Shown here: one piece after another, positions 1 to 7,257 of the stretch
How the letters are laid out: each line of letters opens with the position of its first letter
Position numbering within the stretch: the stretch's first letter is position 1
Position numbers and translations under genes: made by a program
NCBI GenBank assembly: GCA_009911365.1
Contig: QXXF01000003.1
Span: forward strand, 62,001 to 126,000
Direction: 5' to 3'
DNA from: Clostridiales bacterium
Lineage (GTDB): Bacteria > Bacillota > Clostridia > Peptostreptococcales > Anaerovoracaceae
DNA: 64,000 nt
Notes under the pieces: generated by a model
The model's input: the letters and a program-made list of their open reading frames with translations, nothing else
Told to the model about the DNA's origin: nothing
Database searches by the model: none

Positions 1-130
1 CGTAGAACTAACCGGCGCACCGGAAAAATTGGACGGCTTCATGGAAATGATGTCCTGCTATGACATCGCAGAAGTCTGCCGGACTGGTATCACCGGAATC
101 GAACGAGGCATCCAGGAACGGAACCTTTAA
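1..130 (+). CDS. ilvN: Acetolactate synthase small (regulatory) subunit, C-terminal fragment
   Basis: The reading frame starting at base 2 is open to TAA at 128-130 and encodes the last 42 residues of the regulatory subunit of acetohydroxyacid synthase. Its beginning lies outside the window. The segment VELTGAPEKLDGFM, followed by a run ending in ERGIQERNL, matches the C-terminal domain of IlvN/IlvH, where 'ELTG..eKid.f' and 'E.aRTG..a..RG' are typical. The small subunit confers valine feedback control on the catalytic IlvB subunit. ilvC follows after 53 bases, so this is the promoter-distal part of an ilvBN-ilvC operon. The family is well supported; whether the name should be ilvN or ilvH cannot be decided from this fragment. 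Confidence 0.85.
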   Translation, partial: VELTGAPEKLDGFMEMMSCYDIAEVCRTGITGIERGIQERNL

Positions 131-159
131 TTCAGGCAACTATATTGAGTTTCAAATAA

Positions 160-1246
<1,087 letters not shown>

Positions 1247-1617
1247 TTTGGCTATGCCTCGTCGGCTTGCGGCTTGGAGGTGAAGCTGAGAACGCCAACA
1301 TTTTGGGAGTTTTGACGGAAAAATTGCGTTTTGGGCTGAAGAAGAGTGATTTGCTCGGAAATTATGGATGATTTGATTATGATTTGAAAGATTTTAGAAT
1401 ATATTTCTATAATTTCTCTGAAATTTACAATTTTGCGGGGGGATTTTGAAGATATGTTGGCGCATGCGTCTTTCTGAAACACTCTTAAATAAGGTAGATA
1501 TGCCTCGGATATGCTTTCTACTAGGTAGAACTGTAATATTTTGCGAAGGAATATTGAGTAAGAGGTGGAAAACGGTAAGACGCGAGCATAAGTGAATTTA
1601 ACATGTAAGAATGAACG

Positions 1618-1654
1618 AATGGGACGGATGCGTGGGGTGTCTGTCCCATTTTAT
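1618..1654 (+). terminator. Hairpin ahead of ilvD, possible attenuator
   Basis: AATGGGAC and GTCCCATT form an 8-bp stem with a 17-base loop, followed by TTTAT. It lies 21 bases upstream of the ilvD start codon, so it could act on either transcription or ribosome access. The T-run is short, so the terminator call is weak. Confidence 0.4.
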
Positions 1655-1674
1655 AAGTAAGGAGACTGAAGATT

Positions 1675-3339
1675 ATGGCATTGAGAAGCGCAAATGTGAC
1701 CCAAGGCGTGGAAAAGGCTCCTATGAGGAGTTTGTTTTACGCCATGGGATATACGAAGGAGGAGTTGGATCGCCCGTTGATCGCAGTGGTTTCAGCAAAG
1801 AGTGAGATTGTTCCGGGGCATATGCATCTGGACAAGGTGGCTGAGGCGGTGAAGGCTGGCGTGCGTATGGCTGGTGGCACACCCATTGAGATTCCGGCTA
1901 TCGGGGTCTGCGATGGGATTGCTATGGGCCATGTGGGCATGAAGTATAGTTTGGCTAGCAGGGAATTGATCGCTGACAGTGTGGAAACGATGGTCATGGG
2001 ACATAGCTTGGATGGCGCGGTGTTGGTCCCAAATTGCGATAAGATCGTTCCGGGCATGGTCATGGCTGCGGTGCGGATGGATATTCCGGCAGTGGTATGT
2101 TCTGGCGGACCAATGATGTCAGGCCTGGTGAATGATGAGGAAACCAGCCTTTCCAAGATGTTCGAGGCGGTTGGCGCTAGAAAAGCGAACTTGATCGACG
2201 ATGAAAAACTGCAGGAGTTTGAGCAGAACACTTGTCCTGGATGCGGCTCTTGTTCTGGCATGTACACGGCTAACAGTATGAACTGCCTTTGTGAGGCCAT
2301 TGGTATCGCCCTTCCTGGAAATGGGACCATCCCGGCAGTGGAAAGCGGTAGGATCCGTTTGGCGAAACATGCGGGCATGGCGATCATGAATCTGGTGGAA
2401 AAGAATATCACGGCCAGAGATATTATCAACGAGAAATCCATCCGCAACGCATTGGCCTGCGATATGGCTCTGGGTTGTTCGTCCAACAGCGTGCTGCACC
2501 TGCTGGCCATTGCCAATGAAGCGGGTGTGGAGCTAAACTTAGAAATTTTTAACGAATTCAGCGGCAAAGTCCCGAATCTCTGCCATCTGGCTCCTGCGGG
2601 CGGCACTCACATGCATGACCTAAACAGAGCTGGCGGGCTGATGGCCGTGTTCAGTGAATTGGATAAAAAGGGGCTGGTTGACAAGAGCCTGATCACGGCT
2701 ACGGGAAAAACCGTGGGCGAAAACATGGAAGGCACTAACGTAAAGGATCATGACATCATCCGTCCGGTGGAAGAGCCATACAGTGAAACTGGCGGCATCG
2801 CTATTTTGTGGGGCAATATCGCACAGAATGGATGCGTGGTCAAGAGAAGCGCAGTGGCACCGGAAATGCTGTCTCACTCTGGTCCGGCTAGGGTGTTCAA
2901 TTGCGAGGAAGAAGCAATCGAAGCTATTTACGGTGGAAAGATCGTGGATGGTGACGTGGTGGTGATCCGCTACGAAGGACCGAAGGGCGGTCCAGGAATG
3001 CGGGAAATGCTCAATCCGACCAGTGCTCTAGCGGGCATGGGACTTGATAAGACCGTGGCTCTGATCACAGACGGCAGATTCAGCGGAGCCAGCAGAGGCG
3101 CTTCCATTGGTCATGTGGCACCGGAAGCCGCCGCAGGCGGAAACATCGCATATATAGAAGAAGGCGATATCATTGAAATCGATATCCCGGCTTCTAAGAT
3201 CAACGTGAAACTCAGCGACGCAGAGTTGGAACAGCGGAAAGCCAATCACACTGCCCCGGACTTTGGTGCGAAATCCGGCTGGCTGGCAAGATACCAGAGA
3301 AACGTTTCCTCGGCTGACAAAGGTGCTGTGATGGAATAA
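1675..3339 (+). CDS. ilvD: Dihydroxy-acid dehydratase
   Basis: A complete 554-residue dihydroxy-acid dehydratase, the Fe-S enzyme that converts dihydroxyisovalerate and dihydroxymethylvalerate to the keto acids of valine and isoleucine. Cluster and active-site motifs are present in order: [17 protein letters not shown] (near residue 80), [33 protein letters not shown] (about 185-205), and the C-terminal [12 protein letters not shown] and [17 protein letters not shown], which carry Mg and substrate contacts. The start ATG 1675 follows TAAGGAGACTGAAGATT. It is downstream of ilvC in the same direction but separated by 495 bases with a hairpin, so it may have its own control. The following gene begins 103 bases later. 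Confidence 0.96.
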   Translation: MALRSANVTQGVEKAPMRSLFYAMGYTKEELDRPLIAVVSAKSEIVPGHMHLDKVAEAVKAGVRMAGGTPIEIPAIGVCDGIAMGHVGMKYSLASRELIADSVETMVMGHSLDGAVLVPNCDKIVPGMVMAAVRMDIPAVVCSGGPMMSGLVNDEETSLSKMFEAVGARKANLIDDEKLQEFEQNTCPGCGSCSGMYTANSMNCLCEAIGIALPGNGTIPAVESGRIRLAKHAGMAIMNLVEKNITARDIINEKSIRNALACDMALGCSSNSVLHLLAIANEAGVELNLEIFNEFSGKVPNLCHLAPAGGTHMHDLNRAGGLMAVFSELDKKGLVDKSLITATGKTVGENMEGTNVKDHDIIRPVEEPYSETGGIAILWGNIAQNGCVVKRSAVAPEMLSHSGPARVFNCEEEAIEAIYGGKIVDGDVVVIRYEGPKGGPGMREMLNPTSALAGMGLDKTVALITDGRFSGASRGASIGHVAPEAAAGGNIAYIEEGDIIEIDIPASKINVKLSDAELEQRKANHTAPDFGAKSGWLARYQRNVSSADKGAVME

Positions 3340-3442
3340 AATGAGAGAATCAAACAGGCCAAAAACCTGTCTTAATAGATTTGCAAAAATTCCCGTCTTA
3401 TGGTAGGATAATCATAACGCTAAAAAAGAAAATGGAGGCATC

Positions 3443-3943
3443 ATGGAAATAGAAGATATGGAAATAAGGCTGATGAAGGCTTATGATGACATACGGGCTG
3501 GAAACACGCAAATTGAAAAGGATACTGCCGCGCTGGGAGAAGAACTGCGGACCTCCATGGATAATATTAATCGGGACATTACGCTGCATATCGAGGATAT
3601 GCACCAGCAGATGCAGGATATGGTTGCGGATTTTAGACACAATATGCAGGCACAGACAGCAGAACTCCGAGAAGATATCCGGATCGACATCAAAGCTCTA
3701 GAAACAGGAGATCGTATGGAACAAGAGCTGAACGAAGACGTGAAACTTCTCAAAAAAGACCTGAAAACTGATATTTCAGGCATTCGGGCCAACTTGAAAA
3801 ATACCATACAGAATATAGAACAAACGACAGACGCAAACCTGTCGAATTTAGTTGAACGTTCGGAGGTGGAGTTAGGGACTGTTTTGGATAATATTATCGT
3901 ACAAGCCAGAGCCAGCGATCCACCAATAAAGCCAAAGAAATGA
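3443..3943 (+). CDS. Coiled-coil protein of unknown function
   Basis: A 166-residue protein predicted to be almost wholly helical, with heptad-like spacing of I/L/M residues from about residue 5 to 145 (for example DIRIDIKAL and LLKKDLKTDISGIRANLKNTI) and no signal peptide or membrane segment. The C-terminus is short and basic (PPIKPKK). ATG 3443 is preceded by TGGAGG with a 4-base gap. It overlaps the next gene by four bases (ATGA), suggesting translational coupling with the DUF1294 membrane protein. The tail of repeated short amphipathic helices recalls apolipoprotein-like or phage tether proteins, but I recognise no family. Function is unknown. Confidence 0.7.
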   Translation: MEIEDMEIRLMKAYDDIRAGNTQIEKDTAALGEELRTSMDNINRDITLHIEDMHQQMQDMVADFRHNMQAQTAELREDIRIDIKALETGDRMEQELNEDVKLLKKDLKTDISGIRANLKNTIQNIEQTTDANLSNLVERSEVELGTVLDNIIVQARASDPPIKPKK

Positions 3944-4212
3944 AATGGGTCTTTCTCTATTTGCTCGTGATCAATCTGACCGCTTTTGCGGCCATGAAAT
4001 GTGACAAGCGCAGGGCAGAAAAAGGCTTGTGGAGGATTCCAGAAAAAAATCTATTTTTGCTTGCGATCCTAGGCGGAGGGCTAGGAGGGATCGCAGGAAT
4101 GCGTCTTTTTCATCACAAAACAAAGCACAAGAGGTTCACGATTGGATTTCCGTGCGTGTTGCTTTTGCAGTGTGTCCTAGTTTTGTGGGTCTGGAAATAC
4201 ATCATACAGTAA
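3940..4212 (+). CDS. DUF1294 family small membrane protein
   Basis: A 90-residue protein with the hallmarks of the DUF1294 family: an N-terminal hydrophobic segment (residues 2-18), the basic loop KCDKRRAEKGLWRIPEKNL, a second hydrophobic segment with GGGLGGIAGMRLFHHKTKH, and a C-terminal membrane helix. The motif 'D(K/R).RA..g.wRipE..L...a..GG..G...gm...rHKt.K..F' is nearly complete. The role of the family is unknown. ATG 3940 overlaps the stop of the coiled-coil gene (ATGA), so the two are probably cotranslated. Three membrane-embedded stretches are predicted in the cytoplasmic membrane. Confidence 0.85.
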   Translation: MKWVFLYLLVINLTAFAAMKCDKRRAEKGLWRIPEKNLFLLAILGGGLGGIAGMRLFHHKTKHKRFTIGFPCVLLLQCVLVLWVWKYIIQ

Positions 4213-4308
4213 ACGCTTTGATGAACAAAGAATATATTGCGTCCAGCAGCCCGCAGAAGGCTGAATAGGCTCAAATCGTTATTACTCACAGGGTGAAAGG
4301 AGAAGGAA

Positions 4309-4494
4309 ATGAAGCTAGGATTTTCAAAAAAGGATGAGGAACTGTTGGAAGACATCACAAGAGATCAGGATAAAAATCCAAAGGATTTGCTGATAGGCCT
4401 AGGTGTGGCGACTGCGCTGCTGACAGGCATTGCCGCTGTTAGCTGGAAAGTGGCCGAAAAGTTTAAAAACAAAGATGACGAGGACTTTGAATAA
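4309..4494 (+). CDS. Small single-span membrane protein, unknown
   Basis: A 61-residue protein with an acidic N-terminal half (KKDEELLEDITRDQDKNPKD), one hydrophobic helix (about residues 28-46, LLIGLGVATALLTGIAAVSW) and a charged C-terminus ending DDEDFE. GAAAGGAGAAGGAA precedes ATG 4309, a good ribosome binding site. It lies 96 bases after the DUF1294 gene and directly before a strong terminator, so it is the last gene of that small transcript. I do not recognise a family; the size and ribosome binding site support a real gene. Confidence 0.65.
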   Translation: MKLGFSKKDEELLEDITRDQDKNPKDLLIGLGVATALLTGIAAVSWKVAEKFKNKDDEDFE

Positions 4495-4505
4495 ACGACA
4501 TATGC

Positions 4506-4543
4506 AAAAGGAGCCTGGCACGGTTTTGTGACAGGCTCCTTTT
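4506..4543. terminator. Bidirectional intrinsic terminator
   Basis: AAAAGGAGCCTG (4506-4517) pairs perfectly with CAGGCTCCTTTT (4532-4543) around a 14-base loop, with A-run and T-run on the two sides. It separates the rightward small-protein gene from the leftward nitroreductase gene and can serve both. Confidence 0.9.
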
Positions 4544-4596
4544 GGTATATAAAACTTAGAAGGAAAACAGTTTAATCAGGCCACGAGCGAGACGGG

Positions 4597-5322
4597 TCAC
4601 TCTTTATTGGAAGGCAGGAACCTTCCCCCGTTTCCAGCCTCAAAACGACCGCCGGCCGCTAGCTCAAAATGAAGCTTGGCGATCCCCAGGTCAACGAGAT
4701 CGAATTTATAAGTTTCCGGAACCCTAGCCCGGAGATTTCCTGGTTCGTATAGAAAACATACTTTCTGGGTGTTCCTGGTGGAAGGTGCTTTTTGCACTGC
4801 TTTCAGCCCTGCTTTTAGCCAGCTCGGACATTCCCCCACGATTTCCGATAGTTCTTGGATGGATTTGCTCTTGCGGTGAATGGCCTTGTAGATCATCCGC
4901 TCTTTCAGGGTTTCCGATTTAGAGACGTTCCCCACTGTGATGACGCAGACCAACTCTTCCCCTTCTCCTGTCCGTATGCCCGAATTGTCAAAGGTGCCGC
5001 CAACCCAGCAAGTCCCTAGTCCCAGCACGGTTGCTTCTAGGATCAAAAGTTCGCCATAATACCCGATTTTCTCCTTTAAATTCGGATCGCTTTTCGGACC
5101 TTTCATGACAAATAAAGAACGAACGCCCTTAAACATGCCATAGCTCTTGCGGATACCGGAAAAGGCAAATTCGCCGTTTTCCAAAAAACGGATACCCAAA
5201 CTAGATCTCACATTGTATTCTTCGATGCGGCTTTTTAAAAGCGCAATCTGCTTGGGGTCTATCGGAGTAGGAAGATACGTTCTTCTGGATTTCCTGGCCT
5301 CAATGGCTTGTGTGATATTCAT
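4597..5322 (-). CDS. Nitroreductase family protein
   Basis: A 241-residue flavin-dependent nitroreductase-fold protein. The N-terminal ITQAIEARKSRRTYLPTPI is the FMN-binding opening typical of the family (R-S-R-R). GYYGELLILEATVLGLGTCWVGGTF matches the segment that packs near the flavin, and the second half repeats the pattern in SWLKAGLKAVQKAPSTRNTQKVCF, as in the TM1586-like two-half nitroreductases. The start ATG at 5322 is chosen because GGAGGTGCCT lies directly upstream; an in-frame start 30 bases earlier lacks a ribosome binding site. It is a single gene between a terminator and the divergent azlC region. The substrate is unknown. Confidence 0.85.
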   Translation of the reverse strand: MNITQAIEARKSRRTYLPTPIDPKQIALLKSRIEEYNVRSSLGIRFLENGEFAFSGIRKSYGMFKGVRSLFVMKGPKSDPNLKEKIGYYGELLILEATVLGLGTCWVGGTFDNSGIRTGEGEELVCVITVGNVSKSETLKERMIYKAIHRKSKSIQELSEIVGECPSWLKAGLKAVQKAPSTRNTQKVCFLYEPGNLRARVPETYKFDLVDLGIAKLHFELAAGGRFEAGNGGRFLPSNKE

Positions 5323-5538
5323 AGGCACCTCCATTATAGAAAAGAATAGCATAATTTTACTTAAAATTCAAGCTTGGGATGTTTCCTTTAATATGATAAA
5401 ATAATAAGGCGTATGATTTGAGGAAATCGCCTATAGCTGCGACATACGGCAGGAGGACAAACCTTGCTGCGAATCGTGCGCGTTATTGATAGAATGCAAA
5501 TAATTTTGAAATAGGCTCTATAAAGAGCGGGAGGCATT
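5323..5538 (+). other. Intergenic leader of azlCD with short inverted repeats
   Basis: The divergent gap contains a TATGAT -10-like box at 5392-5397, AGGCG/CGCCT (5407-5411 with 5428-5432), a further GC-rich stretch to 5460, and GCTCT/AGAGC (5515-5519 with 5524-5528) abutting the azlC ribosome binding site CGGGAGG. The combination suggests a structured 5' leader, but I could not match it to a known riboswitch class. Confidence 0.4.
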
Positions 5539-6246
5539 ATGACAAACAAAATCGCAAAGGGAATGAAAGATGCCATACCGATTTGCGCCGGTTATCTGGC
5601 GGTGGGTTTTACCTTTGGCATGGCAGCTGCGGCACAGGGAATCGGGGCGGGGGGAGCTGCTCTGATTTCAGCGACGAATCTGACTTCTGCCGGACAGTTC
5701 GCCGGTCTGACAGTCATTGCGGCTGCTGCGCCTTACTTTGAAATGGCTTTGACTCAACTGATCATCAATCTGCGATACGCATTGATGGCCCTGTCTTTAT
5801 CGCAAAAGCTGGAACCGGGTATAGGCAAATGGCAGCGGTGCGTCATTGCTTTTGGCATTACAGATGAAGCCTTCGCTTTAGTCAGCACGCAAGAAGGAAA
5901 GGTGGGCAAACATTATATATATGGAGTCATGTCCGTATGTATTGCGTCTTGGACAACTGGTACCTTTTTTGGTGCGGCAGCCAGCTCCGCTTTGCCGCCA
6001 GCTGTTGGCAGTGCGCTGGGGATCGCTATTTACGGCATGTTTCTGGCTATCATCATCCCGCCGGCCAAGAAAGAAAAATCCATTGCGGCTGTCATCTTCA
6101 TCGCCATTGTGCTCAGTTCAGCTTTGTGGTTTTTGCCGGGATTGAAAGAAATTTCACCAGGCTTTGCCATCATCATCTGCACGGTACTGGCCTCTGCCAT
6201 TGGCGCAATCATCCATCCAATCAGGGAGGAGGAAGTGAATCCATGA
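5539..6246 (+). CDS. azlC: AzlC-type branched-chain amino acid exporter, large subunit
   Basis: A 235-residue integral membrane protein of the AzlC family (LIV-E exporters). AIPICAGYLAVGFTFGMAAAAQGIG (about residues 11-35) and the segment with FAGLTVIAAAAPYFEMALTQLIINLRYALMALSLSQKL are family signatures, followed by TDEAFAL. Several further hydrophobic helices fill the C-terminal half. With AzlD it exports branched-chain amino acids or analogues across the cytoplasmic membrane. ATG 5539 follows CGGGAGGCATT. The stop overlaps the azlD start (ATGA at 6243-6246), so the two are translationally coupled. The presence of ilv genes in the same window fits a role in relieving branched-chain amino acid excess, which is an inference. 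Confidence 0.93.
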   Translation: MTNKIAKGMKDAIPICAGYLAVGFTFGMAAAAQGIGAGGAALISATNLTSAGQFAGLTVIAAAAPYFEMALTQLIINLRYALMALSLSQKLEPGIGKWQRCVIAFGITDEAFALVSTQEGKVGKHYIYGVMSVCIASWTTGTFFGAAASSALPPAVGSALGIAIYGMFLAIIIPPAKKEKSIAAVIFIAIVLSSALWFLPGLKEISPGFAIIICTVLASAIGAIIHPIREEEVNP

Positions 6247-6554
6247 GTTTTTATATTTATGTGGCGGTCATGGCAGTAGTGACTTACTTGATCCGGATAG
6301 TCCCACTAGTGCTGATGGACCGGGAAATCAAAAATACGTTCATTAAATCTTTTTTGTATTACGTGCCCTACGCTGCTCTCGCATCCATGACCTTCCCTGC
6401 CATTTTGTTTTCCACTACCGAGCTGGTAGCGGCTGTGGCCGGGCTGGTGGTAGCGATTTTCATGGCCTTTCGGGAAAAAGGATTGCTATTGGTGGCCCTG
6501 GGAGCCTGTGTCACGGTCTTTGCCATAGAGCAGGGCATGGCACTGCTGCTATGA
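6243..6554 (+). CDS. azlD: AzlD-type branched-chain amino acid exporter, small subunit
   Basis: A 103-residue membrane protein with four hydrophobic segments and the AzlD motif TYLIRIVPLVLMDREIKN...FLYYVPYAALASMTFPAILF. It is the obligate partner of AzlC. The start is placed at ATG 6243, which overlaps the azlC stop codon by four bases; longer in-frame extensions run inside azlC and are not coding. AGGGAGGAGGAAGTG lies upstream within azlC. Two hairpins follow the stop, the second a strong terminator, so azlCD forms a two-gene transcript. Confidence 0.92.
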   Translation: MSFYIYVAVMAVVTYLIRIVPLVLMDREIKNTFIKSFLYYVPYAALASMTFPAILFSTTELVAAVAGLVVAIFMAFREKGLLLVALGACVTVFAIEQGMALLL

Positions 6555-6567
6555 ACAAATAAAGGAG

Positions 6568-6607
6568 GGATCAGGGAATCCCGAGCCTTTCATGGGAGTC
6601 CTGATCC
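6568..6607. repeat. Inverted repeat downstream of azlD
   Basis: GGATCAGG (6568-6575) pairs with CCTGATCC (6600-6607), and inner ATCCC/GGGAGT extends the stem. No T-run follows directly. It precedes the stronger terminator at 6618-6655 and may protect the azlCD mRNA end. Confidence 0.55.
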
Positions 6608-6617
6608 TCTGGAACAG

Positions 6618-6655
6618 AAAAGACGAGCGAATCGGTTTCGTTTCGCTCGTCTTTT
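6618..6655. terminator. Bidirectional intrinsic terminator
   Basis: AAAAGACGAGCGA (6618-6630) and TCGCTCGTCTTTT (6643-6655) form a 13-bp perfect stem with a 12-base loop. It lies between convergent azlD and the leftward 84-residue gene and would end both transcripts. Confidence 0.92.
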
Positions 6656-6699
6656 CACATACTTTACTTACTTATTTACTTGTGCTCTTTCAGGAGCGC

Positions 6700-6954
6700 T
6701 TAACCTCTTTTTTTGTGGAAACGCAGATCAATAGGAGAATCGTTCTTTTCCTGGAGTTTATCGATATCTTCCATCTGTTCGTGGATGTAATCCAGCACTT
6801 CCTCTTCTGTGAGTGCGCATTTGCACTCGTTTGCGTGAGCCATGATCTTTTCCTTGTAAACCTTGATCAGCTCTTCATCTTTCAAGTATGATTCCAGACC
6901 AGCTCTCGCAGCGTGCGCATATCCATCGTTTAAAACCATTTTCTTATCAACCAT
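6700..6954 (-). CDS. Small soluble protein behind a sigma-54 promoter, unknown
   Basis: An 84-residue, charged, mostly helical protein with no signal peptide or membrane span. Notable segments are LNDGYAHAARAGLESYLKDEEL, an ECKC pair (Cys44 and Cys46) and a basic tail HKKRG. The start at 6954 is supported by GGAGGTAATTACG; a longer in-frame start has no ribosome binding site. I recognise no family. It is monocistronic, ending at the terminator 6618-6655. What makes it notable is its promoter: a full TGGCAC-N5-TTGCT sigma-54 element 50-75 bases upstream, with two palindromic sites further up next to the gene of a sigma-54 activator. It is therefore probably a dedicated target of that activator, perhaps a cofactor or accessory protein of the adjacent amino-acid-related genes. 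Confidence 0.7.
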   Translation of the reverse strand: MVDKKMVLNDGYAHAARAGLESYLKDEELIKVYKEKIMAHANECKCALTEEEVLDYIHEQMEDIDKLQEKNDSPIDLRFHKKRG

Positions 6955-7014
6955 CGTAATTACCTCCATAAATATCTTTATTGTAAATTTAATTGCTTTC
7001 TGCTTATATATTGA

Positions 7015-7030
7015 AGCAAGCTCTGTGCCA
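7015..7030 (-). promoter_or_regulatory. Sigma-54 (-24/-12) promoter for the 84-residue gene
   Basis: On the minus strand the sequence reads TGGCAC (7030-7025), AGAGC (7024-7020), TTGCT (7019-7015), matching the -24/-12 consensus TGGCAC-N5-TTGCW at every defined base, with GG and GC separated by exactly ten bases. The predicted transcript start is near 7004, about 50 bases ahead of the start codon at 6954. Confidence 0.88.
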
Positions 7031-7129
7031 ACTTGGGAGATGATTTTAGGAAAATCTAAAAATGCTGGAATTTCAAGGAAAATAAAAAAATTGACAGAAA
7101 ATACAGCAAACTAATGCCTGAAAAACGAC

Positions 7130-7170
7130 TCGAATTCGATTCGAACCGCAAAAAAGTAACTCGAATTCGA
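7130..7170. promoter_or_regulatory. Pair of palindromic activator sites
   Basis: The perfect 10-bp palindrome TCGAATTCGA occurs at 7130-7139 and again at 7161-7170, centre to centre 31 bp, about three helical turns. Flanking bases (CTCGAATTCGATTC) are shared. The sites lie about 130 and 160 bases upstream of the sigma-54 start on the minus strand and just upstream of the sigma-A promoter of the regulator on the plus strand, as expected for enhancer sites that also serve autoregulation. Confidence 0.75.
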
Positions 7171-7182
7171 TTCAAAAATTGA

Positions 7183-7211
7183 TTGACGCAAGGGAGACGT
7201 TGGGGTATGAT
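7183..7211 (+). promoter_or_regulatory. Sigma-A promoter of the sigma-54 regulator gene
   Basis: TTGACG (7183-7188), a 17-base spacer, and TATGAT (7206-7211), located 47 bases before the regulator start codon. It begins 13 bases after the second palindromic site. Confidence 0.8.
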
Positions 7212-7257
7212 AAGACAGTAACAAAAGTCTGCGAATCAGAGGGTGATAGGAGGCATC

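Noticed and set aside
1555-1660. T-box-like sequence (GAGGTGGAAAACGG then CGCG) ahead of ilvD
   Set aside because: The invariant T-box core AGGGTGGNACCGCG is not met without an insertion of about ten bases, and no Stem I with a specifier loop could be drawn.
1611-1805. Short plus-strand frame overlapping the ilvD start
   Set aside because: It overlaps ilvD in another frame and has no ribosome binding site of its own.
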